Positions 31,357 to 40,727 of a stretch of DNA of 42,704 nt are shown here, in pieces (position 1 is the first letter of the stretch; every line of letters starts with the position of its first letter). The DNA comes from Perkinsus marinus ATCC 50983. Taxonomy: Eukaryota; Perkinsozoa; Perkinsida; Perkinsidae. Below the pieces are notes generated by a model. It saw nothing but the letters and a program-made list of their open reading frames with translations. It was not told where the DNA came from and ran no database searches. The position numbers and the translations under genes were made by a program. The stretch lies in assembly GCF_000006405.1 (NCBI RefSeq), contig NW_003210458.1, forward strand, positions 163,032-205,735, written 5' to 3'.

Positions 31357-33660
31357 TCAATTTTTATTTTCTTTATATGTTCTTCCATTTGCTGAATTTG
31401 AGATTTTTTCCATTTTGAGTTTCAGGATGGAGTCAGTGGGAATGCCGTAGGAGGTTAGAATTGCTCTCCAAGCGTTAGCAGTATTCACTTCAGGTCTACA
31501 AGGCGTACTTATATCGGTACTCCAGTGTTGGAATATATGTTCGCTTTCCTCATCTGAGCTAAGGAGTTTCCTCACTGATTATAGGAGTTCACATATGAAT
31601 TCGGGCAGAACTGTACGGAAACCAATAAGAATCGCCTTCAATTTCCTCCCAGAATTCCCAAATTGTCACCAACACATGTAGTTGGCCATGTGCATATTCC
31701 CCCCCCCACACTGCTGCTACTCTCATATTGTGATGGTCACAAGTATATGTTCACAATCTATTGCTGTTGTCATCAACTATATATTCGTATCTAACCTCTA
31801 GTGAATATAAAATAAGTTACGAAAATTTATACTATCGCTATTGAAACAGCGCACAGGGAAGAATTCACTTCCACCGGGCTTCCCATACAGGAGCCCACCG
31901 TTTTTGGTGTCAATCTGTCCTCGATCTGTTCCATCAACCTCGTTGCAGCACCGTCATCATTCATCTCAATAGTCTTCGGCTGGCCATACCTACCGTAACT
32001 CTCCCACTTTCCTCGACCGGACCCTCGGCGCCTCACAACACGTTAGCGTCGATGCTCTGCAAGAGCTCCTCATGCACCAACTTGTCGATGTCCATGCCTC
32101 TATCTTTCTCCCATATATCGTCCCTCTCAGGAGCTAGCGTTACCTCCAGTTTGTTGGGAGGAACTATGCAGCAATACGGAATTGTTGAGTACTTCGCTAG
32201 GTTCACCGTAGCCGTCTGGATCCTGTTCGAATTGTTGTGGTAGAGGACTGGGCGCACTGATAGGCGCTGTTGGTTGTAAAGGCACCTTTCACATTGACAG
32301 TTACGGATGTCAGGAGGATGAAGTTTCGAGTTTGCGGTATGGAAAAATATCTATGATATTGGACTTTCACGAGCCGTGATATGCAAAACACTAGTGAGAA
32401 ACATATCTCACGACTACTGCATATCACCGCGAATATCGCGTTTTTCGCTGAGTATTACGCCACTTCACCCGATAAGCATTCAACCTCAAACTTGCTATCG
32501 CTTTCACCTTGGATTGCTCCACAACTTGGATATATCTCAAATTTCATACAGCGTTTCAATTTCATCATCATCTACGCATCTTCATTTTGATGGGATGAAA
32601 GCTCAGACAATACGCCTCTACTATTACTAGTAGTAGAGGCGTTACATACCCGTTATACGTGTTATATACTCCCGCGTGGAAAGCTGCCAGCCAGAGTTTA
32701 TCGCACTATTTCGTACAAATTTGACACCCGTGTACTCTATGGCAATGATAGGACGATAAAGATGGCTCTCCTCCTACATCGAAATCAGGGAGTTGCCTCT
32801 CGGGAATGTTCTCAACGTTGTAAAGGACGGCAGGACCGATGGTGTCCGGGAAATACTCCAGGGGAGGTACTGTGATGGGCTGAATGTCAACCTGGAGGGG
32901 GAGGGAGGAAGTGAAATGGGATGGTAATTTAGTGACCATCTTTTGGGGGGGCATAGCGGGGAGATCTTCAGCAGCGTTTAGTGGGGGAGGCGGGTCGGGG
33001 TGGATCTGGAGGGAAATCGATCACGCGATCGATTTGAGGATGCTACTGTATAACCGAGAAGAGGCTCCTCATCAAAGTCAAGTGGAATGTCTATCGAAGA
33101 TACTCCTAAGAGGAGAAATGTCGCCCCGACCGGGGATCGAACCCGCGACCTCACCGTCTGTCTGGGCAGCGATAACTTCGTCAAGTTCATCTACGGGTGG
33201 CTCGTATTCAACAGATACAGTGATTGCTGGGAGCACTACGCTCGAGGAATCTGCATAAAAATATAATCGATCACGCGATCGATTTGCATCCATTAACCTC
33301 TACTGTCCTCCTCAAGAGTCTGCAAGTCAGGCGGGGTAGCAGAAAATACCTTCCATAAGAAACACTATCGACCACCAAAAAATATAATAACCCTCCAGTT
33401 GGCACTAGTGCAAATCTAGTGAATAAATTACACGGGTAAAATCGTTGCTACAACGGAGAAGGAAAAACAACACAACTTACCAGACGGTCGAACTCCTTCT
33501 CGTGCTCTTCGATGACCTCTAACTCTCCTCTCGAGAGCTCATTGATCTCTTCCACGAGATCCCATGCCTCCCCATCGGTGGGCCTGTCAGCTCCCATCAC
33601 ACCTAACCATTCGCAGAGCAGCAGACATGAGGATACTCTACTACTACTAAGGGTGCCCAT
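31357..33660 (-). CDS. Unrecognised multi-exon gene
   Basis: First exon 33660-33481 starts ATG (MGTLSSSRVSSCLLLCEWLG) and is acidic and helical near its end. Then about 33250-33155 (AITVSVEYEPPVDELDEVIA), 33090-33055, 33005 to about 32715 (PITVPPLEYFPDTIGPAVLY), about 32255-32050 (KYSTIPYCCIVPPNKLEVTL; RGMDIDKLVHEELLQSIDAN), about 32002-31850 (LMEQIEDRLTPKTVGSCMGS) and a last exon ending 31357 (AWRAILTSYGIPTDSILKLK). Introns include family C twice, a tRNA-like one, M1 (32359-32470) and M3 (31524-31713). No family recognised; unity rests on strand, spacing and partial phase. Confidence 0.4.
31524..31713 (+). repeat. M3 element, best full-length copy
   Basis: cagtgttggaatatatgttc ... catgtgcatattcccccccc ccacactg, 190 bp. 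A useful reference copy for the family. Confidence 0.92.
32359..32470 (-). repeat. M1 element (reverse)
   Basis: actttcacgagccgtgatat, cgactactgcatatcaccgc, attacgccacttcaccc. Confidence 0.85.
32608..32637. repeat. Short hairpin
   Basis: acgcctctacta, then a short loop, then tagtagaggcgt. Perfect 12-nt arms. Confidence 0.7.
33006..33054 (-). other. Family C palindromic intron (49 nt)
   Basis: gttatacagtagcatcctca, aatcgatcgcgtgatcgatt, tccctccag. Same palindrome as the glycosyltransferase introns at 16434 and 16997. Confidence 0.75.
33091..33154 (-). other. Intron beginning with a tRNA T-arm (group G, 64 nt)
   Basis: gtgaggtcgcgggttcgatc, cccggtcggggcgacatttc, tcctcttaggagtatcttcg, atag. 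The segment ggtcgcgggttcgatccccg is a perfect T-stem/loop: cgggg/ccccg pairs flank the T-loop ttcgatc. It starts 3 nt after the donor. Confidence 0.75.
33251..33297 (-). other. Family C palindromic intron (47 nt)
   Basis: gttaatggatgcaaatcgat, cgcgtgatcgattatatttt, tatgcag. Confidence 0.75.
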
Positions 33661-33871
33661 ATAACGACGCTCTGCCACTGGTTACATTCAGTACTCTGGT
33701 TTAGAACACTTAGTAGTTGAATGTTATCAATCTGATAGTCATTGTAATTGATATCAGCCCAGTAGGCCAGGGACTATTCCTGTACAATGCCCTGCTCCTC
33801 AGGAGTTTCATAAATCCCAACTCGATCGCATTTCTAAAAGCCTCATCGTAATCGATTACCACAATTTGGTT

Positions 33872-34495
33872 TCAACTCAAGGAAGCTATTGCTGTCGATA
33901 TGGGTGACCATCACCGTCACGCGCCACGAAATGTCCATACTCACAGTCCAGCCTCGTCTCCTCCTCCAAAGCTCGAGCCACATCGTATCCAATGGTCGCG
34001 CCGTATACAGTATCAAGACACTCCTCCAGGAACAGCGCGGGGACGTTTCTGATAGAAACACCGAGGGTGAAGTATTAAATACTATCAAAATGAGAATCCC
34101 CAATCGATTTCACGTCGCACTGCGCTCGAGTCAACCCTTCTGTAGATGATTTTTATTCTTCCCGGCCGTAAGATTCCCCCGACGAGGATGATGGATTGCG
34201 CTTGGCAGTATACAGTGCGGATCAATTTGATATGCAAATGTGTATTATTTTTTTCGAGATTAAACTATATCGCATATACAATGGCTATGAACATATGTTG
34301 TGATGAAAGTACCCGTTTGGGACTGTGATGATAGCGACAACTTGTTCACTATAATTTGCCCTACAAAATAACACACATTTGCATATCAAGTTCACACGTA
34401 CTGTAAACATCTGAGCATAGAGCGATGAACTAACCTCTTCTTAAAGTCGGCTTCTTGTCTGACCATCTTCACATCTTGTAATTTCTGAGGCTTCC
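33872..34495 (-). CDS. Unrecognised small gene, 3' part
   Basis: Exon about 34488-34435 (LQDVKMVRQEADFKK) and exon about 34060-33945 (VSIRNVPALFLEECLDTVYG; GYDVARALEEETRLD), then after a 53-nt family B intron (33892-33944) the end IASLS and a stop at 33872-33874. An M2 element (34210-34403) sits between the first two. Helical, acidic; not recognised. The start lies further right. Confidence 0.45.
33892..33944 (-). other. Family B intron, sense orientation (53 nt)
   Basis: gtgagtatggacatttcgtg, gcgcgtgacggtgatggtca, cccatatcgacag. Phase 1 on both sides. Confidence 0.85.
34210..34403 (+). repeat. M2 element, full length
   Basis: tacagtgcggatcaatttga ... gcatatcaagttcacacgta ctgta. Both ends pair over about 40 nt with few mismatches. 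TA flanks. Confidence 0.92.
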
Positions 34496-34649
34496 CTCAC
34501 CACGTGAATTCAGGTAAGCCCACTCACCCGATCAGATGGATTCCTCAAGCCTCCCCCCGTATCTATTGAAATGCTCTCACTAAGCACCACCTCACAGACT
34601 TACCTGTTACTACTACATCAGTAGGGACTAGGTACCTACGACCAGCTAG

Positions 34650-35140
34650 CAGTGTTGGAGTAGGAATATATGTTCGCTTTCCTCAGCTGAGCTCAGGAGT
34701 TTCCTATACAGTGTTGGAGTAGGAATATATGTTCGCTTTCCTCAGCTGAGCTCAGGAGTTTCCTATACAGTGTTGGAGTAGGAATATATGTTCGCTCTCC
34801 TCAGCTGAGCTCAGGAGTTTCCTATACAGTGTTGGAGTAGGAATATATGTTCGCTTTCCTCAGATGAGCTCAGGAGGTTCCTATACAGTGTTGGAGTGGG
34901 AATATATGTTCGCTTTCCTCAGATGAGCTCAGGAGGTTCCTATACAGTGTTGGAGTAGGAATATATGTTCGCCTTCCTCAGCTGTGCTCAGGAGGTTCCT
35001 CACCATATAAGCCACGAATTCGGGTAGGAGTGTATACGAACCAATGAAAATTTTCCGAAATTTTCCGAAATTTTCTTAGAATTTCCAGATTGTCACCAAC
35101 ACATGTAGTTGACCATGTGCTTCCATACTCTCAACTAGCA
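34650..35140 (+). repeat. M3 element with its first 59 bp amplified six times
   Basis: Units start at 34650, 34709, 34768, 34827, 34886 and 34945, exactly 59 bp apart. Each reads cagtgttggagtaggaatat, atgttcgctttcctcagctg, agctcaggagtttcctata. The sixth unit runs on into the rest of M3 (gtcaccaacacatgtagttg accatgtgc) to about 35133. Early units are more alike; the later ones share agatgagc and ggaggttcc variants. Confidence 0.95.
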
Positions 35141-35164
35141 GTACAGCGTTGATATCCAGCTGTG

Positions 35165-35344
35165 AGAAATTAATAAGGATCGATCCGAAATTATATCGCA
35201 TAAACAATGTTAACATTGCTATGAACATGTGATGTGATAAAAGTAACCTTTCGAGACTGTGATAGCGACAAGTTGTTCACTATCATTAATCCCGGAATAA
35301 AAAACTACGCACATTCTCCACATTTGCATATCAAATTAACACGC
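35165..35344 (+). repeat. M2 element, diverged
   Basis: ttatatcgcataaacaatgt, tgatagcgacaagttgttca, tttgcatatcaaattaacac gcc. Left end lost. Confidence 0.75.
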
Positions 35345-35609
35345 CAACGCTACCCTTTATCACGCAGCTCTTCGTAACTAGGAAACCCTCGAGACCGCTC
35401 CGTCTCCACCAAAGGTTCAACCTAGTCACCACCAAGTGGAACTCAACGAATATGATCAAGGTAACTAGACCTCTAGTTGCCTTCCCTCTCCCGAACGTCT
35501 GCCATGTATGCACGTTAAACAGTACTGTGCATGGAGCGGATTAGAATGGCTATGAGGTTGTCTCGTTGTTTGAGGGGAAAGGAGATCTGTGAGGGGCCTC
35601 TTGCCGACT

Positions 35610-35779
35610 ACTATACAGTGAATGTCAATATAATATGCAAATGTGTGTTATACTCTGAGGTTAAAGAGTATTAACATTGCTATGGACGTGTGATGTGATA
35701 AAAGTTATTTTTTAGACTTGTTCACTACCATTAATCCCCGAATAGAAAACGCGCATATATCAAACTAGCACACACTCTA
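35610..35779 (+). repeat. M2 element, diverged
   Basis: tatacagtgaatgtcaatat, aatatgcaaatgtgtgttat at the left and gcgcatatatcaaactagca cacactcta at the right. It shares ttaacattgctatg with the 35165 copy, so these two form a subfamily. Confidence 0.8.
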
Positions 35780-36741
35780 TGAATGATATTTCTCGAGAGC
35801 AGCATGCCATATTGCACGACAACCACGCCGTGGGATGAAAGAGTCTCGAGCTGATGTCGCGCGTACTCGATTGGCTATCACCATCACCAGCAGCCGCTGT
35901 GGCTACTGAGCTCTGCCGACGGGCAGTCGGGATCTGAAACGAAGCCGTTCAGTGAACAACGCCTCCAATGTTTCCATCACTGATAAAGCTCAGAATTTCT
36001 CATTATCAAAACCGAATAGATTCACCGCACCCACCGGTTGTTGCGCATCCTGATCAGCCCTGACATCCGCGCCTGGCATAGAGAAATACAATCCGACCTA
36101 GGAGTGTGAGAGAATATGAATATGCTCAGCTACATACCTTGATGATAATGAGAAAATTTTGGGAAATTTTTATTGCTTTTCGTGTACTTTTCTGAAACTT
36201 TTCGTGAAAATTTTCTGTCTCATTCACTAACACTACATAAAGCCGGCTAATTGGAAAATACACGTAACGGGATGTAACGAATCTTACAACACACCAACAA
36301 GTGGTTGGTAAGAGACATGCCGCATGTCTCAAATCAGCCTCACCAAAGGATAGATAATATCATCTTGCGCACAGCGAAGAATATCAGAATTGTCGTAGTA
36401 TGACACTACTAAGATTGTAATAGTTTATACTCGATTTTCCGCCACAGGGAAATATGTTCTTCATCTCGATCGACCTTACGTTATATCATAAACTCTCACC
36501 ACCGATTGTCGGCTTGGGAGTACACAGTTTTTTTTTGCCAGAAACGCGGCAGATGAAAAAAAGAGTATAGAGAAAGTACTGCGGCTACTTGATCTCGTGA
36601 TCGACCTTCAAAAGTAGTCTCGAGAGGAATACAGAAATTTATGTTCAACAGCTCGACTGGTGTGTGAACGGATGGAGCATGAGGAACGCCGACGGAGCGA
36701 AACCACGTTCTCCCGTTCTGTGTACGTAGATCTCCGACCAT
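35780..36741 (-). CDS. Unrecognised multi-exon gene
   Basis: First exon 36741-36606 starts ATG: MVGDLRTQNGRTWFRSVGVP, then PVELLNINFCIPLETTFE, followed by a donor in gtcgatcacgagatc, a diverged family C core. Later stretches: PGADVRADQDAQQPVGAVNL (near 36075-36000), METLEALFTERLRFRS (near 35980) and IPTARRQSSVATAAAGDGDS (near 35930). An M3 fragment (36107-36200) lies between. No family recognised; 3' end not fixed. Confidence 0.35.
36107..36200 (-). repeat. M3 fragment
   Basis: gtgtgagagaatatgaatat, gctcagctacatacc, ttttattgcttttcgtgtac. Confidence 0.65.
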
Positions 36742-36810
36742 CCTTCACCAGCGTCTAGGATTGTTACCTACAGAGATGAACTAATTTGATATTGACACTC
36801 TTAGATATAA

Positions 36811-37607
36811 TCAGTTCCATAATGAACATTCGGGATGAGGCTCCAACTCAGAAACGGTTCTTGAATTCATTTCGACAAACCGTCTATCAAGCTTCACGGA
36901 ATCCACTTTGTATGATCAGTGGAGTTAGAGCAGCACTCACTTCATCGCCGGGACGGAGAGCCACCTCAGAGGAATTGTGTCGAGCCAGGAAGTTGCCGAG
37001 TGATATGCAGAGTGGACCCTGTACACAGCCAAGATCAAAAGCAGCGACAAGGGATCGAACCGAGTACCTACCTCAGATGAACACGACGACAATCTCGCTA
37101 CACCATCATTGCGTTCTCTGCACACTCTATCAGAGCTGTTAGCACTTCCCTCGAGTGACGAGCGACAACCTACTAAGGGAGAGACTCACTCAATCCATCG
37201 CTCATAGTCTTACTGCGCTCAGTCTGTCTTGTTAAAGGCGTTGCTTCCCGAGCAGTCACGACCTCACTCGCTGAGCAACCGTGCATCTGACACAAATACG
37301 TGACTCCTAGATCATAAGGAGCTTACCACTCTTTTGTTCAGAGCTGAGTGATGGGAGTTGGTGGAGGAATGGTAATCGACGAGGACGTCCATCATGGGAG
37401 GAACACAAAAAGGCTCTTCTCGAATGAAAGGCATCATCGGTGATGATACCTTTCAAAAACCAGCAAGTCCCGGGGATTCCGATGGAGAGCTTCTGCTGAG
37501 GTGAGTTCAGAATTCAGCTGACTCGAAGATGATTCCACGAAAGAGGGTGATTCAAAGTAGATGTCCGCGGTATAATAAAAACGTTTTCTCCATTCTCCAT
37601 TCACCAT
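36811..37607 (-). CDS. Unrecognised multi-exon gene
   Basis: Starts ATG 37607 (MVNGEWRKRFYYTADIYFES). The well-phased 3' end has exon about 37125-37072 (CRERNDGVARLSSCSSE), exon 37018-36941 (GPLCISLGNFLARHNSSEVA) and exon 36891-36811 (LDRRFVEMNSRTVSELEPHP, stop TGA 36811-36813). The intron 37019-37071 is tRNA-like. Linkage of the first exon to the last three is inferred. No family recognised. Confidence 0.45.
37019..37071 (-). other. Intron beginning with a tRNA T-arm-like sequence (group G, 53 nt)
   Basis: gtaggtactcggttcgatcc, cttgtcgctgcttttgatct, tggctgtgtacag. The upstream exon even reads aatgatggtgtagcgagatt, reminiscent of a tRNA D-arm, so a tRNA-like unit may straddle the splice site. 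Confidence 0.7.
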
Positions 37608-38444
37608 ACTCCCAACCAAACACTCAAATAGAGGAACAACGGCCCGGGTGAGAACAGATAGACAGTATCAGATCCAACATGGGGTTAAAATGGCAAAGAC
37701 ACTCAAGAGTAATACAAGACGCACACACAAAGGAAGGCTTCACCCCAAAGGTGTCCAATAGAGTGCGATGAGCTCACGTTGTTCACTTAGCTTCACTGAG
37801 GAGTTTCACGTCGCCCTTGAGACCAATCAATGCGGCTGCAGCACGTGCAGAAACCTGGGACAAATAATAGGGAAATGCACTATGCACCATAAGCGCCACG
37901 TGTGAGCGCAACAAAACTGTGCACAAAACACAAAGGAGCAGTTGAGCGCGCGCAATTATGATCGACGCAGTTGCGAGCTCATGCGGAGTCCGTCGGGTAG
38001 ATAGGGAGTCCCTATTAGGAACCGTATCTGTACACGACCCGCCAGCCCACTAGAGATGAGTCTTTTCGCTGCGCTGATGTTGTTGCTGTCAACTTTCTCC
38101 TGTACTCGCTGCGCCTGCGTACTTTGCGCTTGCGTGCGAAGGTTAGAATTGGGTCAGCGAAAGTAATATACGCTTCTCTAAGCACGGATTTTGTTGTTGA
38201 CAACTAAACCCTCACTGACTTGCGCATTGCATACAAACACTATTTTGGCGAATACTGGAGCACGAGGGATTCATTTTCGAAATGGGAATAACGTGAATGA
38301 CACACACGAGATCAAATTGTGAAACTTCCATTCTTGGTGCGCCATCGAAGCTTTTTGGTGGTATTTACAGTGTATGAGCCTATTCTATGAGCATAGAAAT
38401 ACATGCGATCGTAGCTCTCATCGGAGCTCACCGCAGCCGTGTCC
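37608..38444. other. Sparse stretch
   Basis: A basic minus ORF at 38203-38015 (ILTFARKRKVRRRSEYRRKL) is possible but unsupported by family or splice context. Nothing else seen. Confidence 0.35.
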
Positions 38445-38645
38445 CTAGTTCTTAATACAAAGTGGTCTCGCCAATAGGTGGAAAGCGCAGTTGACGCTTC
38501 TAGTCTCCCGCAATGGGATGTCCATGAGATTAAATGCGGCTGAGCTTCCCAATAGGTCCATCAAACGGCGCTTAGCTAAGTCAGAGACATATTCCTTGCC
38601 AAGGAACTCGAGCCATCGAGTCCAAATAGTAGTGCTTGCTATCAT
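38445..38645 (-). CDS. Small ORF, 66 residues, unrecognised
   Basis: ATG 38645 to a stop at 38445: MIASTTIWTRWLEFLGKEYV, SDLAKRRLMDLLGSSAAFNL. Amphipathic, natural-looking composition. It may be an exon of a longer minus gene beginning near 39128 (MSHSYYELCSPSHGGAPCGH). Confidence 0.35.
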   Translation of the reverse strand: MIASTTIWTRWLEFLGKEYVSDLAKRRLMDLLGSSAAFNLMDIPLRETRSVNCAFHLLARPLCIKN

Positions 38646-38866
38646 TCCTCGCCGTCATATTCGAAACACCGGAATTCGGCGATTATGGGCATTGACCTCT
38701 GAGATCATTTCTCCCTACTATCCACTACTCATTAGCTCACACCGAAATAACATGAAGTTGAGGTGAGTAATGCTCCATAGTATTAATGTCATCAAAAAAT
38801 CAGTAGCATGATCGATGCCTGTATCGGGCGAAGAAGATCCAACTAAGCTTGAAGTAATCAAGACAT

Positions 38867-38926
38867 TTTTCCGACATGATGGGATGATCCCATCATGTGA
38901 GGTCGGAAAAATGTCTTTTCCCATTG
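38867..38926. repeat. Long hairpin, about 25-nt arms
   Basis: agacatttttccgac plus atgatggga, loop tga, then tcccatcat, gtgag, gtcggaaaaatgtct. Pairing is perfect except for the gtgag bulge. It may lie in a minus-strand intron (donor gtgagatccc). Confidence 0.8.
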
Positions 38927-39504
38927 GGATCTCACTTCTCGGATAGAAGGTGAACGCTGCAGACGTTCTAGGAACTGTTCTTACCAGGTATTCACGCTGT
39001 TTTGCTCCGCAGAAGAGGCTGAGTGTTGTAACATGTTCACATGCTCCATGATGGAAACTGTTCTCATCATGGCCGCATGGGGCGCCTCCATGCGAGGGGC
39101 TACAGAGCTCGTAGTACGAATGACTCACGTTTTATTTCTCGTTCCAACCTCGTTCTATTCGTCATGAGAAGCGTCCACATCAGACACATTATAACGGAAT
39201 AGGCCACTAAGAACGGCTGAATTTCGCGCATTCCAGTCTCGCTCTGTTGCTATACAGGTACTAGTATCCATATCGGATAGAAAGTGACGGGAGTGACCGG
39301 AAATTAGGATCTGAACAAGATCTCATCGAGTAAGATATTCAATACATGAGTCATGTAACCTAACTGGCTCTACAAATACGAACTTCATACCGTCACATAT
39401 CAAAATCGTATACCGGATGCGTCACACAGTTAAGTTGTAATCTCAGGAGCATCTTATTCGATCGCATGCCGATCCGATCGATACACTTGGAATCCAAGTG
39501 TAAT

Positions 39505-39556
39505 CCAGTATAATTTGTTTATCATGGATCCAAATCTTGGATACATGATAAACAAA
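39505..39556. repeat. Imperfect hairpin
   Basis: tttgtttatcatg then a stretch with atccaa.tttggat-type pairing, then catgataaacaaa. Third hairpin within 1 kb. Confidence 0.7.
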
Positions 39557-39728
39557 GACAACAAATACCATTGGGCACTCCATCTACTATGCCTGGGATC
39601 TCGCGGTAGCGGGGGAAGAGACCAAGAATTGGGACATAAGTGAAAACCTTGGGAGCTCTTCCTACAGAACATATCATACTATGCCTCAGTAACCGGGCTA
39701 TATGATAGTCAGTACAGGATGAGTCATC

Positions 39729-40037
39729 CTAGATGACCAAAAAGATCATCATATTATCATTCACACCGACAGGCCGTTGGTGAATGTGACAGCTGTCAGC
39801 GACAGTTTCCGACATGGTTGCAACGGCGAGGTCCTCGCTGTTGCGACCATGTCGGAAACTATGACGGGACCTGATCCCGTTCATCTGGCACAGTGATAAG
39901 CACCACGAGCTTGCGACCTGTAGCATCACTATCTCGAGGACCAGTGTCGGTGGAACAGGAAGCAGCCTGCACTCAGTGCAGGCTGCACTGAGTGCAGCCA
40001 AGATGGCAACAGCGAAGACCGAAGATGGGAGATGCAT
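39729..40037 (-). CDS. Possible small secreted protein, 102 residues
   Basis: ATG 40037, MHLPSSVFAVAILAALSAAC TECR: a classic signal peptide with hydrophobic core and small residues before a likely cleavage near residue 19-22. The frame then stays open to 39729, passing through the 39806-39860 hairpin; that stretch could instead be intronic (donor gtcccgtcatag). No family recognised; a parasite-type secreted protein is speculation. Confidence 0.4.
   Translation of the reverse strand: MHLPSSVFAVAILAALSAACTECRLLPVPPTLVLEIVMLQVASSWCLSLCQMNGIRSRHSFRHGRNSEDLAVATMSETVADSCHIHQRPVGVNDNMMIFLVI
39806..39861. repeat. Long hairpin, about 26-nt arms
   Basis: agtttccgacatggttgcaa cggcgagg / cctcgctgttgcgaccatgt cggaaact, a few mismatches. 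Shares TTTCCGACATG / CATGTCGGAAA with the hairpin at 38867, so the two are related. Confidence 0.85.
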
Positions 40038-40073
40038 GGATGTCAGACTAACACGGTGATAGTAACACCGTAA

Positions 40074-40319
40074 TCAGAGTAGTAAAAGTTCGTCCTTGAG
40101 CTGAGCAGGGAAGCTGCCATGAACCAACGGACAACTATGAACACACTCCGGGTCTGAATCCCGATAACAAGATAGACGCAGAGCCTGACGATTATCGAAG
40201 CCTCGTATTATACGAGTCATATAACCGTGCTCCAGCAGCTGAACTTCAGACGCGGTGTCGTTGCTTGTCAACGCGACGCGATGCAACGCAATTGACGCAT
40301 TGACGCATTGCGGTATCAC
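40074..40319 (-). CDS. Small Cys-containing ORF, weak
   Basis: Ends LSCYRDSDPECVHSCPLVHG then a Leu-rich tail and a stop. No ATG near the start of the frame, so it would be a 3' exon. Composition is natural but no family is recognised. Confidence 0.25.
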   Translation of the reverse strand: MIPQCVNASIALHRVALTSNDTASEVQLLEHGYMTRIIRGFDNRQALRLSCYRDSDPECVHSCPLVHGSFPAQLKDELLLL

Positions 40320-40727
40320 TCCGCAATTGCGCTAAGACGGAATTTCCCCGCTGCAATTTTGCTCGGAAGCATCGTTCGCAATGCGGACGATTGTCATTTT
40401 TTGATACTATTCAAGGAATGACTCGATGTCAGCGTTTCAGGATGTCGCCGCGCGCGGAAGGGTTAGATAAGCGGTGGATGTACGAGCGCATGAAAAAATG
40501 CGTTCTTAAATCTGACTAATAATATGTTTTGGGATAATTTCGGCGATCAGCCCCTGCCGATTGAGTTACACAAGTCAAAATTCGTTTTTCGTGGAACAGT
40601 CCAGCGAATCTCAATCTAGAAAGGCCGTTCACTTCATGAACTTACAGACTCCACTGAAGTTCCTTCAGTGAAATTACTCCACTGAAGCTACTTCAGTGAG
40701 TGCAAGACTACACAAGATTATAGGGTT
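40320..40727. other. Intergenic
   Basis: Contains repeated cactgaag/cttcagtg motifs at 40648-40700 (two small hairpins), just upstream of the plus gene. Nothing else seen. Confidence 0.5.

Noticed and set aside
33100-33160. tRNA gene suggested by a perfect T-arm (also near 18020, 21890, 24705, 37045)
   Set aside because: No acceptor stem or anticodon arm pairs at any of the five places, and each lies at a plausible splice donor. I treat them as tRNA-derived fragments.
34650-35003. CRISPR or minisatellite of unknown origin
   Set aside because: The 59-bp unit is plainly the left end of the M3 element, which continues after the sixth unit.
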